Positions 9,336 to 17,521 of a DNA stretch of 43,430 bases are shown piece after piece (position 1 is the stretch's first letter; each line of letters begins with the position of its first letter). Source of the DNA: Gammaproteobacteria bacterium (GTDB lineage: Bacteria > Pseudomonadota > Gammaproteobacteria > Pseudomonadales > Pseudomonadaceae); the NCBI GenBank assembly GCA_018826895.1, contig JAHJYA010000134.1, forward strand, positions 1 to 43,430, written 5' to 3'. The notes below the pieces were generated by a model. That model had not been told where the DNA came from and did not search any database. It was given only the letters and a program-made list of their open reading frames with translations. Made by a program: the position numbers and the translations under genes.

Positions 9336-10967
9336 TCAGTCACCCAAGCGCCAGCCCGAGGTGATCGGATAGCGGCGATCGCGACCAAAGCCACGCTGAG
9401 TCACACGTACCCCCACCGCCGCCTGGCGGCGCTTGTACTCATTGAGGTCGACCAGACGCAGCACGCGGCGCACCGTCTCGGCCTCAAAACCGGCGGCGAT
9501 GATGGCATTGGCCGACAGGTCGTGCTCGATATACAGGCGCAGGATTTCGTCGAGTACCGGGTACGGCGGCAGGGAGTCTTCGTCCTTCTGGTCCGGCGCC
9601 AGCTCGGCGGACGGTGGCCGGTCGATAACCCGCTGCGGGATCACCAGGCCGAGGCTGTTGCGGTATTCGCAAAGGCGAAAGACCAGAGTCTTGGGCACAT
9701 CCTTGAGCACGTCGAAACCACCCGCCATATCGCCGTAAAGCGTGGCGTAGCCCACCGCCATCTCGCTCTTGTTGCCAGTGGTCAGCACCAGATAGCCCTT
9801 CTTGTTGGAGATGGCCATCAGCAGCGTGCCACGGCAGCGTGCCTGCAGATTCTCCTCGGTGGTGTCACGGCCCATGCCTTCAAACACCGGCGCCAACGTG
9901 CCCATAAAGGCTTCGACCATCGCCGCAATCGGTAGCACGCGATAGACCACCCCGAGCGCCTTGGCTTCGGCCTCGGCATCATCCAGGCTCATTTGCGCGG
10001 TGTAGTGGTAAGGCATCATCACCGCCTCAACATGCTCGGCACCGAGCGCATCGACGGCCACGGCCAGGGTCAGGGCCGAGTCGATGCCGCCAGACAAGCC
10101 CAATACCACGCCCTTGAAGCCATTCTTACGCACGTAATCACGCACCCCGACCACCAGCGCCTGGTACACGCTGGCCTCGATACTGGCCAACGGCGCGCAA
10201 CTGGCGCTCGGCATCTGCAGCGACTCGCCGTCAATCTGCAGCTCTATGAGCTGCAAGCCCCCACTGAACGCCTCGCTGCGCTGCAGCACCTGGCCGTCGG
10301 CCGCCACCACGCAACTACCGCCGTCGAACACCAGCTCATCCTGCCCACCGACCTGGTTGACATAGACCACCGGCATCGCACCTTCGCGGGCCCGCGCGAC
10401 CAATACGGCCTCGCGCTCGCGCTGCTTGTCGAGGTGAAACGGCGAGGCATTCAAGCTGAGCATCAGTTGGGCACCGGCGGCGCGGGCCTGGGCCATCGGT
10501 TCGGCAAACCAGATGTCCTCGCAGATGGTCACGGCAATCCGTACACCCTTGAGCGAGACCACACACGGCTGGTCTCCGGCCTCGAAGTAACGCTTCTCAT
10601 CGAACACCCGATAGTTGGGCAGCTTCTGCTTGTAGTAGCGCGCTTGCACCTGGCCGTCGGCGATAAAGGCCGCAGCGTTGTAACGCTGCTCGCCTTCCAG
10701 CCAAGGAAAGCCCACCACCAGGGTAATGCCCCGGGTTTCTGCCTGCAGACGCTGCAGCCCCTGCTCAATACGCAGCTGCATGCTCGAGCGCAGCAGCAGG
10801 TCTTCCGGCGGATAACCGCACAGGGTCAGCTCGGGGAACAGAATCAGGTCAGCCTGCAACTGATCGCGGGCCTCATGAGCCGCCGCGATGATGCGGTCGA
10901 CATTGCCGTGCACATCACCGACACGCATGTTCAACTGGGCCATTACAACTCGCAGGGTCTGGCTCAA
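9336..10967 (-). CDS. nadE: Glutamine-dependent NAD+ synthetase
   Basis: A 543-residue two-domain enzyme that amidates nicotinate adenine dinucleotide with ammonia taken from glutamine. The N-terminal nitrilase-type glutaminase has the Glu-Lys-Cys triad: E46 (FPELTLCGYP), K113 or K115 (YYKQKLPNYR) and C149 (TICEDIWF). The C-terminal synthetase has the ATP-pyrophosphatase loop SGGIDSAL (292-299). The start is the TTG at 10967, because GGAGGTGG lies 3-4 nt before it. It is opposite to bamD and pilS. P. aeruginosa has, from memory, a short ammonia-dependent NadE elsewhere and no gene here, so this looks like a lineage-specific placement. Confidence 0.93.
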   Translation of the reverse strand: MSQTLRVVMAQLNMRVGDVHGNVDRIIAAAHEARDQLQADLILFPELTLCGYPPEDLLLRSSMQLRIEQGLQRLQAETRGITLVVGFPWLEGEQRYNAAAFIADGQVQARYYKQKLPNYRVFDEKRYFEAGDQPCVVSLKGVRIAVTICEDIWFAEPMAQARAAGAQLMLSLNASPFHLDKQREREAVLVARAREGAMPVVYVNQVGGQDELVFDGGSCVVAADGQVLQRSEAFSGGLQLIELQIDGESLQMPSASCAPLASIEASVYQALVVGVRDYVRKNGFKGVVLGLSGGIDSALTLAVAVDALGAEHVEAVMMPYHYTAQMSLDDAEAEAKALGVVYRVLPIAAMVEAFMGTLAPVFEGMGRDTTEENLQARCRGTLLMAISNKKGYLVLTTGNKSEMAVGYATLYGDMAGGFDVLKDVPKTLVFRLCEYRNSLGLVIPQRVIDRPPSAELAPDQKDEDSLPPYPVLDEILRLYIEHDLSANAIIAAGFEAETVRRVLRLVDLNEYKRRQAAVGVRVTQRGFGRDRRYPITSGWRLGD

Positions 10968-11053
10968 GCGCCACCTCCAGAAAAAACTCATTTGCGACGC
11001 CAAGCGCCGTCGCGGCTTACCAGTGTCGCAACACAGATCATCTGTCGCTCGCT

Positions 11054-11136
11054 GTAGGAGCGAATTTATTCGCGATATATCTTGAAAGCGCTACAGAAGT
11101 CGCGGCTAAAGCGGAGCGCCGCCCGGCCACTCCCAC
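11054..11136. repeat. REP class A copy facing a GTGGGAG-type REP
   Basis: Forward class A unit at 11054-11075. On the reverse strand, 11100-11136 reads GTGGGAGTGGCCGGGCGGCG and then CTCCGCTTTAGCCGCGA, a different REP class with a GTGG head. The 10968-11350 gap also holds the palindrome at 11229-11279 and a half-copy of class D at about 11166-11186. No gene is visible in it. Confidence 0.65.
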
Positions 11137-11228
11137 GTGACCTGGCATTTACCGACATTTGATTCGTGTCGCGACAACAGACCCTAACATTGTCCCGCAT
11201 CGCTACCCGCGGAAACAACGCATAGCCG

Positions 11229-11279
11229 AGGGTCTGTTCCCATTTCGTTCGCGACCGCGACGAAACGGGAACAGACCCT
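11229..11279. repeat. Long palindrome, class D, copy 3
   Basis: AGGGTCTGTTCCCATTTCGT pairs with ACGAAACGGGAACAGACCCT: 20 bp with one G-T mismatch around an 11-nt centre. On the reverse strand the unit is preceded by GT, giving a GTAGGGTCTGTT head like the REP heads. It is the most regular member of class D in the window. Confidence 0.75.
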
Positions 11280-11350
11280 ACGCTTTCGAGGCTGTGCGCT
11301 ACCGACGCAGTTAGCTAAACTCGCCGATCAATTCATCAGAAGAGCACACC

Positions 11351-11587
11351 ATGGGCCTGTTCCGCCTGCTAGTTATCATCGCCATCGTGGCCGCTGCTGT
11401 CTGGCTCTGGCGTCGGTTCAGCAGCCGCCCCAAAGCTCAGCCGCCACGCCGGGACGCGCCAGCGCCCATGATACGCTGCGCCCATTGCGGCGTTCACGTC
11501 CCTCGCGACCTGGCGATAAACCAGGATGAGCACTGGTACTGCAGCCAGGCGCACCTTGTGCAAGGCCCAGCCTCCGGTGAGCGCTGA
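11351..11587 (+). CDS. PP0621-type small membrane protein with a zinc motif
   Basis: 78 residues. One N-terminal membrane segment (residues 4-20, LFRLLVIIAIVAAAVWL) is followed by a basic linker and a C43-x2-C46-x17-C64-x3-H68 cluster, a likely zinc site on the cytoplasmic side. It resembles the PP0621 family of short Pseudomonas proteins often found just upstream of pilS. The function is not known. Its end overlaps the start of pilS by 11 nt, so the two are probably translated together. Confidence 0.8.
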   Translation: MGLFRLLVIIAIVAAAVWLWRRFSSRPKAQPPRRDAPAPMIRCAHCGVHVPRDLAINQDEHWYCSQAHLVQGPASGER

Positions 11588-13169
11588 CGCTCTCGCCCTG
11601 AGCGGGGTCCAGGGGCGGCGGGTCCTGCGGCTGTACCATCTATACCGGCTGACCATCGGCTTGGCGTTGGTGCTGCTGGTTTCCAGTGACCTGGACCAGC
11701 AGTTGCTGGACCTGCATCACCCCACGCTGTTCCGCAACGGCAGTTGGCTGTACCTGATACTGAATATCCTCGTGACCTTCACGGTCAGGCAGCCACGACG
11801 GCTGACGCAGGTATTCAGCCTCGCTTTGGTCGACATTATCCTGCTGGTCGGTCTGTTCTATGCCGCTGGCGGCACCCCTAGCGGTATCGGCAACCTGATC
11901 ATCGTTGCGGTGGCCATCGCCAATATTCTACTGCGCGGACGGATCGGCCTGCTGATCGCCGCAGTGGCGGCCATCGGCCTGATCTACCTGACCTTCTACC
12001 TCAGCCTCGCCAATCCGGCAGCCGCAGCCCAGTACGTGCAAGCCGGCGCCCTGGGCGCACTGTGTTTCGCCGGGGCGCTGTTCGTCCAGGCTGCAACCCG
12101 CCGCCTGCAGCTTAGCGAGAGCCTGGCAGAACAGCGTGCCGCCGACGTACGTAACCTCGAGGCCCTCAATGCGCTGATCATCGAGCGCATGCGCACCGGC
12201 ATTCTGGTTCTGGATGACCAACACCGTGTGCTGCTGGCCAACCAGGGCGCCCTCACCCTGCTTGGCCGCGAGGCATTGGCGGGGAAAATTCTCGACCCTC
12301 ACGCGCCAGAGCTGATCAAACGCCTGCAACACTGGTTGCATAACCCGACCCTGCGCCCCGCTAACCTGAAAGCCCACGCGGACGGGCCAATGCTGCAGCC
12401 CAGCTTTATCCCGCTACAGCGCGCTGAGCAGCGGCACATCCTGGTGTTTCTCGACGATATCTCGCAGATCGCCCAGCAAGCCCAGCAGCTCAAGCTCGCC
12501 GCCCTCGGCCGCTTGACCGCTGGCATCGCTCACGAGATTCGCAACCCGCTCGGCGCCATCAGCCATGCCGCGCAGTTACTGCAGGAATCGGAAGACCTCG
12601 CCGGCCCCGACCAGCGCTTGGCGCAGATCATTCAGGACCATTCACGGCGTATGAACCTGGTTATCGAGAACGTGCTGCAACTGTCGCGACGACGCCAGGC
12701 TGAACCGCAGTTACTTGATCTCAAATACTGGCTGCACCGCTTCGCCAGCGAATTTCGCAGTGCTGCCCCGGCCAATCAGCAACTGCACCTGGATACCCAG
12801 GCCGGTACCCTGCAAACCCGCATGGACCCGCACCAGCTCACCCAGGTACTGACCAACCTGGTGCAAAACGGTATGCGCTACAGCGCCCAAAAGAATGCCC
12901 TGGGCCAGGTCTGGCTGAAGCTGTTTCGCGACCCCGACAGCGACCTGCCGGTGCTCGAAGTGCTGGATGACGGCGCCGGCGTGCCGGACGAGCAGCTCCA
13001 GCATATTTTCGAGCCCTTCTACACTACCGAGAACAAGGGCACCGGCCTTGGTCTGTACATCTCTCGCGAGCTGTGCGAAAGCAACCAGGCCCGCCTCGAT
13101 TACAAACCCCGTGACGGCGGCGGAAGCTGCTTTCGCGTCACCTTTGCCCACCCGCGTAAACTGAGCTGA
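11577..13169 (+). CDS. pilS: PilS sensor histidine kinase
   Basis: A 530-residue membrane kinase that senses pilin levels in the inner membrane and phosphorylates PilR. Six membrane segments come first (about residues 25-175), then a PAS-like region, the H-box AHEIRNPLGA with H319, and the ATPase domain with NLVQNGMRYS, DDGAGVPDEQ and GTGLGLY. I chose the GTG at 11577: the reading from there (VSADALALSG) matches the P. aeruginosa protein as I recall it, and puts the histidine at the known position 319. An ATG at 11526 in the same frame would add 17 residues inside the upstream gene. pilR starts 3 nt after the stop. Confidence 0.95.
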   Translation: MSADALALSGVQGRRVLRLYHLYRLTIGLALVLLVSSDLDQQLLDLHHPTLFRNGSWLYLILNILVTFTVRQPRRLTQVFSLALVDIILLVGLFYAAGGTPSGIGNLIIVAVAIANILLRGRIGLLIAAVAAIGLIYLTFYLSLANPAAAAQYVQAGALGALCFAGALFVQAATRRLQLSESLAEQRAADVRNLEALNALIIERMRTGILVLDDQHRVLLANQGALTLLGREALAGKILDPHAPELIKRLQHWLHNPTLRPANLKAHADGPMLQPSFIPLQRAEQRHILVFLDDISQIAQQAQQLKLAALGRLTAGIAHEIRNPLGAISHAAQLLQESEDLAGPDQRLAQIIQDHSRRMNLVIENVLQLSRRRQAEPQLLDLKYWLHRFASEFRSAAPANQQLHLDTQAGTLQTRMDPHQLTQVLTNLVQNGMRYSAQKNALGQVWLKLFRDPDSDLPVLEVLDDGAGVPDEQLQHIFEPFYTTENKGTGLGLYISRELCESNQARLDYKPRDGGGSCFRVTFAHPRKLS

Positions 13170-13171
13170 CC

Positions 13172-14509
13172 ATGACCCGCCAGAGAGCCCTGATCGTCGA
13201 TGACGAACCCGATATCCGCGAACTCCTGGAGATCACCCTCGGGCGCATGAAGCTCGACACGCGCAGCGCGCGCAACGTCAAAGAGGCGCGCGAATGGTTG
13301 GCGCGCGAGCCCTTCGACCTGTGTCTGACCGACATGCGCCTGCCTGATGGCACTGGCCTGGACCTGGTCCAACACATCCTGCTGCGCCACCCCCAAGTGC
13401 CAGTCGCGATGATTACCGCGTACGGCAGCCTCGACACGGCAGTCAACGCGCTCAAGGCGGGAGCTTTCGACTTCCTGACCAAGCCGGTTGACCTGACCCG
13501 CCTGCGCGAACTGGTCGGCACCGCCCTGCGCCTGCGCAACAGTGACGGCGCCGAAATGCCGGTGGATAGCCGCCTGCTCGGCGACTCCCCGCCTATGCAG
13601 ACGCTGCGCAAGCAGATCCTCAAGCTCGCCCGCAGCCAGGCACCGGTCTACATCAGCGGCGAATCGGGCAGCGGCAAAGAACTGGTCGCCCGACTGATTC
13701 ACGAACAGGGCGGCCGCACCGAGCAGCCATTCGTGCCGGTGAACTGCGGTGCCATCCCCTCTGAGCTGATGGAGAGCGAATTCTTCGGCCACAAGAAAGG
13801 CAGCTTCACCGGCGCCATCGAAGACAAGCAGGGCCTGTTCCAGGCTGCCAATGGCGGCACCCTGTTTCTCGACGAGGTCGCCGACCTGCCGCTGCCGATG
13901 CAGGTCAAGCTGCTACGGGCGATCCAGGAGAAGGCCGTGCGCACGGTCGGCGGGCAACAGGAGATCGTCGTCGACGTGCGCATCCTCTGCGCCACCCATA
14001 AAGACCTTGCCGCCGAAGTCGCCGCCGGGCGCTTCCGCCAGGATCTCTATTACCGTCTCAATGTCATCGAGTTACGCGTACCGCCGCTGCGCGAGCGCCG
14101 CGAAGATATCGTCCAGCTGGCCGACGCCATGCTCCGCCGCCTGGCTGAAGGCGCCGGCCTAAGCCCTGCCAAACTGGACCCCGAGGCCCTGGAGAAACTC
14201 AAAAGCTACCGTTTTCCCGGCAACGTGCGCGAACTGGAAAACATGCTCGAACGCGCCTACACACTCTGCGAAGACGACCGCATCAGCGCTTGTGACCTGC
14301 GCCTGGCGGACGCTTCGGGTGCCGGCGAGGGTAACGAAACCAGTCTGGCAAATATCGACAATATCGAAGACTACCTGGAGACCATCGAGCGCAATCTGAT
14401 CATGCGGGCCCTGGAAGAAACCCGCTGGAACCGCACCGCCGCCGCCCAGCGCCTGGGCCTGAGCTTTCGCTCCATGCGTTATCGGCTGAAAAAGCTCGGC
14501 ATTGACTGA
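13172..14509 (+). CDS. pilR: PilR response regulator (sigma-54 activator)
   Basis: A 445-residue NtrC-family activator that switches on sigma-54 transcription of pilA and other pilus genes. Receiver domain with D10/D11, phosphoacceptor D54 and K104; AAA+ domain with Walker A GESGSGKE (163-170) and GSFTGA (210-215), where most family members have GAFTGA; C-terminal Fis-type helix-turn-helix (NRTAAAQRLGLSFRSMRYRL). The Ser in the sigma-54 loop is, from memory, usual for PilR. pilA is not in this window. Confidence 0.96.
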   Translation: MTRQRALIVDDEPDIRELLEITLGRMKLDTRSARNVKEAREWLAREPFDLCLTDMRLPDGTGLDLVQHILLRHPQVPVAMITAYGSLDTAVNALKAGAFDFLTKPVDLTRLRELVGTALRLRNSDGAEMPVDSRLLGDSPPMQTLRKQILKLARSQAPVYISGESGSGKELVARLIHEQGGRTEQPFVPVNCGAIPSELMESEFFGHKKGSFTGAIEDKQGLFQAANGGTLFLDEVADLPLPMQVKLLRAIQEKAVRTVGGQQEIVVDVRILCATHKDLAAEVAAGRFRQDLYYRLNVIELRVPPLRERREDIVQLADAMLRRLAEGAGLSPAKLDPEALEKLKSYRFPGNVRELENMLERAYTLCEDDRISACDLRLADASGAGEGNETSLANIDNIEDYLETIERNLIMRALEETRWNRTAAAQRLGLSFRSMRYRLKKLGID

Positions 14510-14590
14510 GCCGCCTAGCTACCGCGTAGGCGCCCACGTCACGCTCCGCGGGGCTTCCGCACAGTTATGCCCTAGCTGGCAGCCCCCTCT

Positions 14591-14661
14591 GTAGGAGCGA
14601 ATTTATTCGCGATAATCACGGCGCAACCGCGAATAAAAGCTAGGCACCCCTTCGCCCCCAC
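14591..14661. repeat. REP doublet (class A facing A'), 71 bp, second copy
   Basis: Left unit GTAGGAG plus GCGAATTTATTCGC (14591-14612). Right unit, reverse strand, GTGGGGGCGAAGGGG then TGCCTAGC and TTTTATTCGCG, with a mutated head (GTGG for GTAG). Same length and plan as 9235-9305. It lies between the convergent pilR and thiO and may serve as their common transcript end. Confidence 0.8.
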
Positions 14662-14707
14662 ACGCGCCTAATCAGCGTTGCAACAGGCATTTGGGACATA
14701 GCCCAAC

Positions 14708-15814
14708 TCAGCCGAGCCGCCCCGCAGGCGAATAAGGCCTCGGATCAATGATCGGCTCACACCCCATCATCAAATCGGCCAATAACTGGCACGACGCAGG
14801 CGCCAGCACCAAGCCATTGCGGTAATGACCACAGTTGAGCCACAGCCCCTCATACCCCGGCAGCGCCCCAATAAAGGGAACGCCCTCTGGTGACCCTGGC
14901 CGCAGCCCCGCCCAATGCCCTACCACCTCGGCATCGGCCAGCGCCGGCAACAGCTCGATTGCCGAAGCGCGAAGGCTGGCCAACGCCTGCTCGGTCGGCG
15001 TCTTGTCGAAGCCAACATGCTCCAGAGTACTGCCGACCAATACATGGCCATCGCGCCGCGGAATCGCATAGCGCCCCTTGGCCAGCACCATGCTCGGCAA
15101 AAAGTCCTCGGCACACTTGAACAGAATCATCTGCCCTTTAACCGGTTCCACCGGCAGCTTCAGCCCCAAAGTCGCCAGCAGCTCGCCACTCCAGGCGCCG
15201 GCAGCCAATACCACACGCTGCGAGCGCAGCTCACCACCGGCAGTCAGCACCCCCACCACCCGCTCGCCATCGCGCATAAAGCTACTGATCGGTGTTTGCT
15301 CCAGCAGTGTCACGTTCGGCAACTGATCCAGGGCCGCACGCAGCGCCTTGATTAGCCGAGGGTTGCGCACGTTGGCCACACCAGCCATATAGAGTGCGCG
15401 CGCAAATCCATCACCCAATGGCGGAACTGCAGCCTGCACTTGCTCGATAGGCACTTGCGCCAGCGGCCGACCATGCTGCCGCGCCCAGGCCAAAGCATCG
15501 ACCTCATCGTCCAAATCCAGCCAGTACAACCCCGTTACCTGCACTTCAGGGTCACAGCCGGTGCTGCGTAACAAGCGCTCCGCCAGGCTCGGATAGAAAT
15601 CCTGCGACCAATGCGCCAGCGCCGAAACAGCCTGACCATAGCGCCATGGATAAAGCGGCGAAACAATCCCACCACCTGCCCAAGAGGCCTCGCGACCAAG
15701 CTGACCTTGCTCGACCAGACAAACCGACTCTCCCGCCTCGGCGAGCAGATAGGCACTCATCAGCCCAATCACGCCGCCGCCTACCACTATGTTTTGCCAC
15801 TGACTTACGTGCAT
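14708..15814 (-). CDS. thiO: Glycine oxidase ThiO (thiamine biosynthesis)
   Basis: A 368-residue FAD-dependent amine oxidase of the DAO family. The N-terminal dinucleotide fold has the motif VVGGGVIGL (about 11-19) followed by an acidic residue at the end of the second strand (CLVEQ). The C-terminal part has GLRPGSPEGVPFIG and NCGHYRNG, the conserved flavin-contact blocks of ThiO. It oxidises glycine to the imine used to build the thiazole of thiamine. It is divergent from fimT with 66 bp between. The location between pilR and fimT is the same in P. aeruginosa, with no known functional link. Confidence 0.93.
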   Translation of the reverse strand: MHVSQWQNIVVGGGVIGLMSAYLLAEAGESVCLVEQGQLGREASWAGGGIVSPLYPWRYGQAVSALAHWSQDFYPSLAERLLRSTGCDPEVQVTGLYWLDLDDEVDALAWARQHGRPLAQVPIEQVQAAVPPLGDGFARALYMAGVANVRNPRLIKALRAALDQLPNVTLLEQTPISSFMRDGERVVGVLTAGGELRSQRVVLAAGAWSGELLATLGLKLPVEPVKGQMILFKCAEDFLPSMVLAKGRYAIPRRDGHVLVGSTLEHVGFDKTPTEQALASLRASAIELLPALADAEVVGHWAGLRPGSPEGVPFIGALPGYEGLWLNCGHYRNGLVLAPASCQLLADLMMGCEPIIDPRPYSPAGRLG

Positions 15815-15880
15815 CTACGCCAACCTGTTCTAGTCTAGATACGGCGGTAACCCAACAACTCTGGCAAGGACGCTGGAATC

Positions 15881-16390
15881 ATGAAAACTCCCACCCTCGG
15901 CTTCACCGTGGTGGAGCTTCTATGCTCCCTCACCATCCTGATGATAATCAGTGCCGTCGCAGCCCCATCACTTGTGCGCATGCTTGAACACAATCAACAG
16001 ACGCAAAGCACCAACCAGTTCCTCTCGCTACTCCATTTTGCCCGAAGTAATGCCGTTTACGCGCGAAGACTGACGACAATCTGCTCAGGCCAAGCCGATT
16101 GCTCCGACTCGACCCAGTGGGCCGACAGCCTAATTGTCTTCAGTGATAGCAATGCCAATGGACAACTCGACGCTGGCGAACACATTTTGCGCATCGAAAA
16201 CTTGGCCGACGCCCACAGCTGGCAATGGAACAGACGTAATGGCTACCTACAGTTTGAACCCGACGGTACTACACGCGCCCAGAATGGAACCTTTACCCTA
16301 TGCAAGGACGGGGTGCCATTGCGCCAGGTTGTGGTGAGTCTGTCAGGACGTACAAGGACCCAGCCACCGACAAACCGTGCATCCTGTTGA
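15881..16390 (+). CDS. fimT: FimT minor pilin / DNA-uptake pilin (GspH family)
   Basis: 169 residues. Type III signal: cleavage G7|F8 and Glu at mature position 5 (E12), then a hydrophobic helix. A GspH-type globular domain follows, with the FSDSNANGQLDAGE loop (87-100) common in this family and a Cys pair C68/C74. Near the C-terminus SGRTRT contains G156-R-T-R159, matching the GRxR motif that FimT proteins use to bind DNA during natural transformation (known from Legionella). AAGGA lies 10 nt before the ATG. It does not overlap fimU; 124 bp separate them, so fimU probably has its own promoter. FimT is the best candidate here for the DNA receptor of the pilus. Confidence 0.9.
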   Translation: MKTPTLGFTVVELLCSLTILMIISAVAAPSLVRMLEHNQQTQSTNQFLSLLHFARSNAVYARRLTTICSGQADCSDSTQWADSLIVFSDSNANGQLDAGEHILRIENLADAHSWQWNRRNGYLQFEPDGTTRAQNGTFTLCKDGVPLRQVVVSLSGRTRTQPPTNRASC

Positions 16391-16440
16391 GACACACATC
16401 ACACACTACCGCGGTTGGTCAGCAAATTCGGCCGCTGGTC

Positions 16441-16458
16441 TGTGCTCAATGCAGCACA
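16441..16458. promoter_or_regulatory. Perfect dyad upstream of fimU (possible operator)
   Basis: TGTGCT, six bases, AGCACA: a perfect 6-6-6 inverted repeat, 57 bp before the fimU start. It is 2 bp too long for the CRP/Vfr spacing (TGTGA, six bases, TCACA). In P. aeruginosa this operon is under AlgR, whose usual site I do not see. A protein-binding role is inference from position and symmetry. Confidence 0.35.
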
Positions 16459-16514
16459 TGCAGCAGGCCCTGATAGATTCAAACCTCGTAAACCGTTGCT
16501 ATCGGACTACTGCC

Positions 16515-17030
16515 ATGCGCGTTACTAGGCCGGCGATACTGCCAAACCAGGGCTTCACCTTTATTGAAGTGATGGTCGTACTCGCCATCATCGTCATCAT
16601 TGCATCCATCGCTGCACCTAGCATGCAAGCCCTGCTGGCAGGTAATCGCCTTATCTCGGTGAGCAACTCCCTCGTAGGCGCTATGCGCTATGCACGAAGC
16701 GAAGCCGTAACGTCAAATCAATCCGTATCTGTATGCAGCAGCGCCGATCAGGCGAGCTGCGGCGGTAGTTGGGCTGACGGCGCCGTAGTACTACGTGCCG
16801 ACAATACCGTGCTGCGGGTACTGCCAGCGCTACCAGGTGATGTAACTGTGGTTGGCAATGACATCCAATTCAACGCGGACGGCCAACTGCCGGCACTCAC
16901 GACCCTCGCTGTCAGCAGTGAGGACGCTGAAAGCGCTCGAACTGTGCGCATCACGTCCATTGGCCAAGCCACAGTCGCATCAGCAGAATATACGTCCCCT
17001 GATACCACCACGCCCGAGCCCACACCATGA
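16515..17030 (+). CDS. fimU: FimU minor pilin
   Basis: 171 residues from the chosen ATG at 16515. The frame stays open to 16377, but starting there would place a long non-leader peptide before the prepilin signal. Cleavage G13|F14 with Glu at mature position 5 (E18) and the hydrophobic run VVLAIIVIIASIAAPSM. A Cys pair (SVCSSADQASCGG) suggests a disulfide in the globular part. FimU is a GspH-like core minor pilin of the tip priming complex with PilV, PilW, PilX, PilE and PilY1. The stop overlaps the pilV start (ATGA). The C-terminus is Thr/Pro-rich (SPDTTTPEPTP). Upstream spacing has only a weak ribosome-binding site. Confidence 0.88.
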   Translation: MRVTRPAILPNQGFTFIEVMVVLAIIVIIASIAAPSMQALLAGNRLISVSNSLVGAMRYARSEAVTSNQSVSVCSSADQASCGGSWADGAVVLRADNTVLRVLPALPGDVTVVGNDIQFNADGQLPALTTLAVSSEDAESARTVRITSIGQATVASAEYTSPDTTTPEPTP

Positions 17031-17521
17031 AACCTGCACGCAATCGCATAAAGGGCTTCACCCTAATCGAGGTCATGGTTGCGGTGGTCATCCTAGCCAT
17101 CGGTTTGCTGGGTATGGGCACCCTAATGGTCCAGAGCCTGCAATCGAGTGAAAGCGCTTATTCAAGGGGACAAGCCACAGTACTTGCCTATGACATTATT
17201 GAACGTATGCGAGCAAACAAGGTACTTAATCCCGATCTTCCGAACCAAACATTTCGCGTCAGTCAGGCCACCTTGAATAGTGACTACGCACTGGCCAGCT
17301 CTACAGCGTGTCCGGAAACCGTATGCCCAGCTAACTGCGAAGGTACAGCAAAAGCAGTTAGCGATCTTAGCCAGTGGTGCGCCGCACTTAATACCAGCCT
17401 ACCTAACATACTACCTTCAACATCAATCACTCCTAATGGCGCTAATCGCTATATCGTGCTGATCGAGTGGCAAGAGCCAAACGGTGACACTGGAAGCGTT
17501 AACGTAGAGGTCGAGCTATGA
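17027..17521 (+). CDS. pilV: PilV minor pilin
   Basis: 164 residues. Prepilin signal with cleavage G10|F11 and E15 at mature position 5, then VMVAVVILAIGLLGMGTLM, typical of the GspI/PilV class. Four cysteines lie in TACPETVCPANC and SQWCAAL, likely forming two disulfides. It is one of the tip-complex subunits. ATGA overlaps with fimU upstream and pilW downstream show translational coupling. Codon choice includes many AT-ending codons unlike pilS/pilR. Confidence 0.92.
   Translation: MKPARNRIKGFTLIEVMVAVVILAIGLLGMGTLMVQSLQSSESAYSRGQATVLAYDIIERMRANKVLNPDLPNQTFRVSQATLNSDYALASSTACPETVCPANCEGTAKAVSDLSQWCAALNTSLPNILPSTSITPNGANRYIVLIEWQEPNGDTGSVNVEVEL

Noticed and set aside
11526..11576. ATG start for pilS giving 547 residues
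   Set aside because: It would run further into the upstream gene. The GTG at 11577 gives 530 residues, puts the catalytic histidine at 319, and matches the known N-terminus.
9235..14661. CRISPR array from the repeated class A sequences
   Set aside because: Copies are kilobases apart, palindromic and between genes; there is no regular spacing and no spacers.
16441..16458. CRP/Vfr binding site
   Set aside because: The half-sites are 10 bp apart between TGTG and CACA rather than 8, and the inner bases do not match; kept only as an unassigned dyad.
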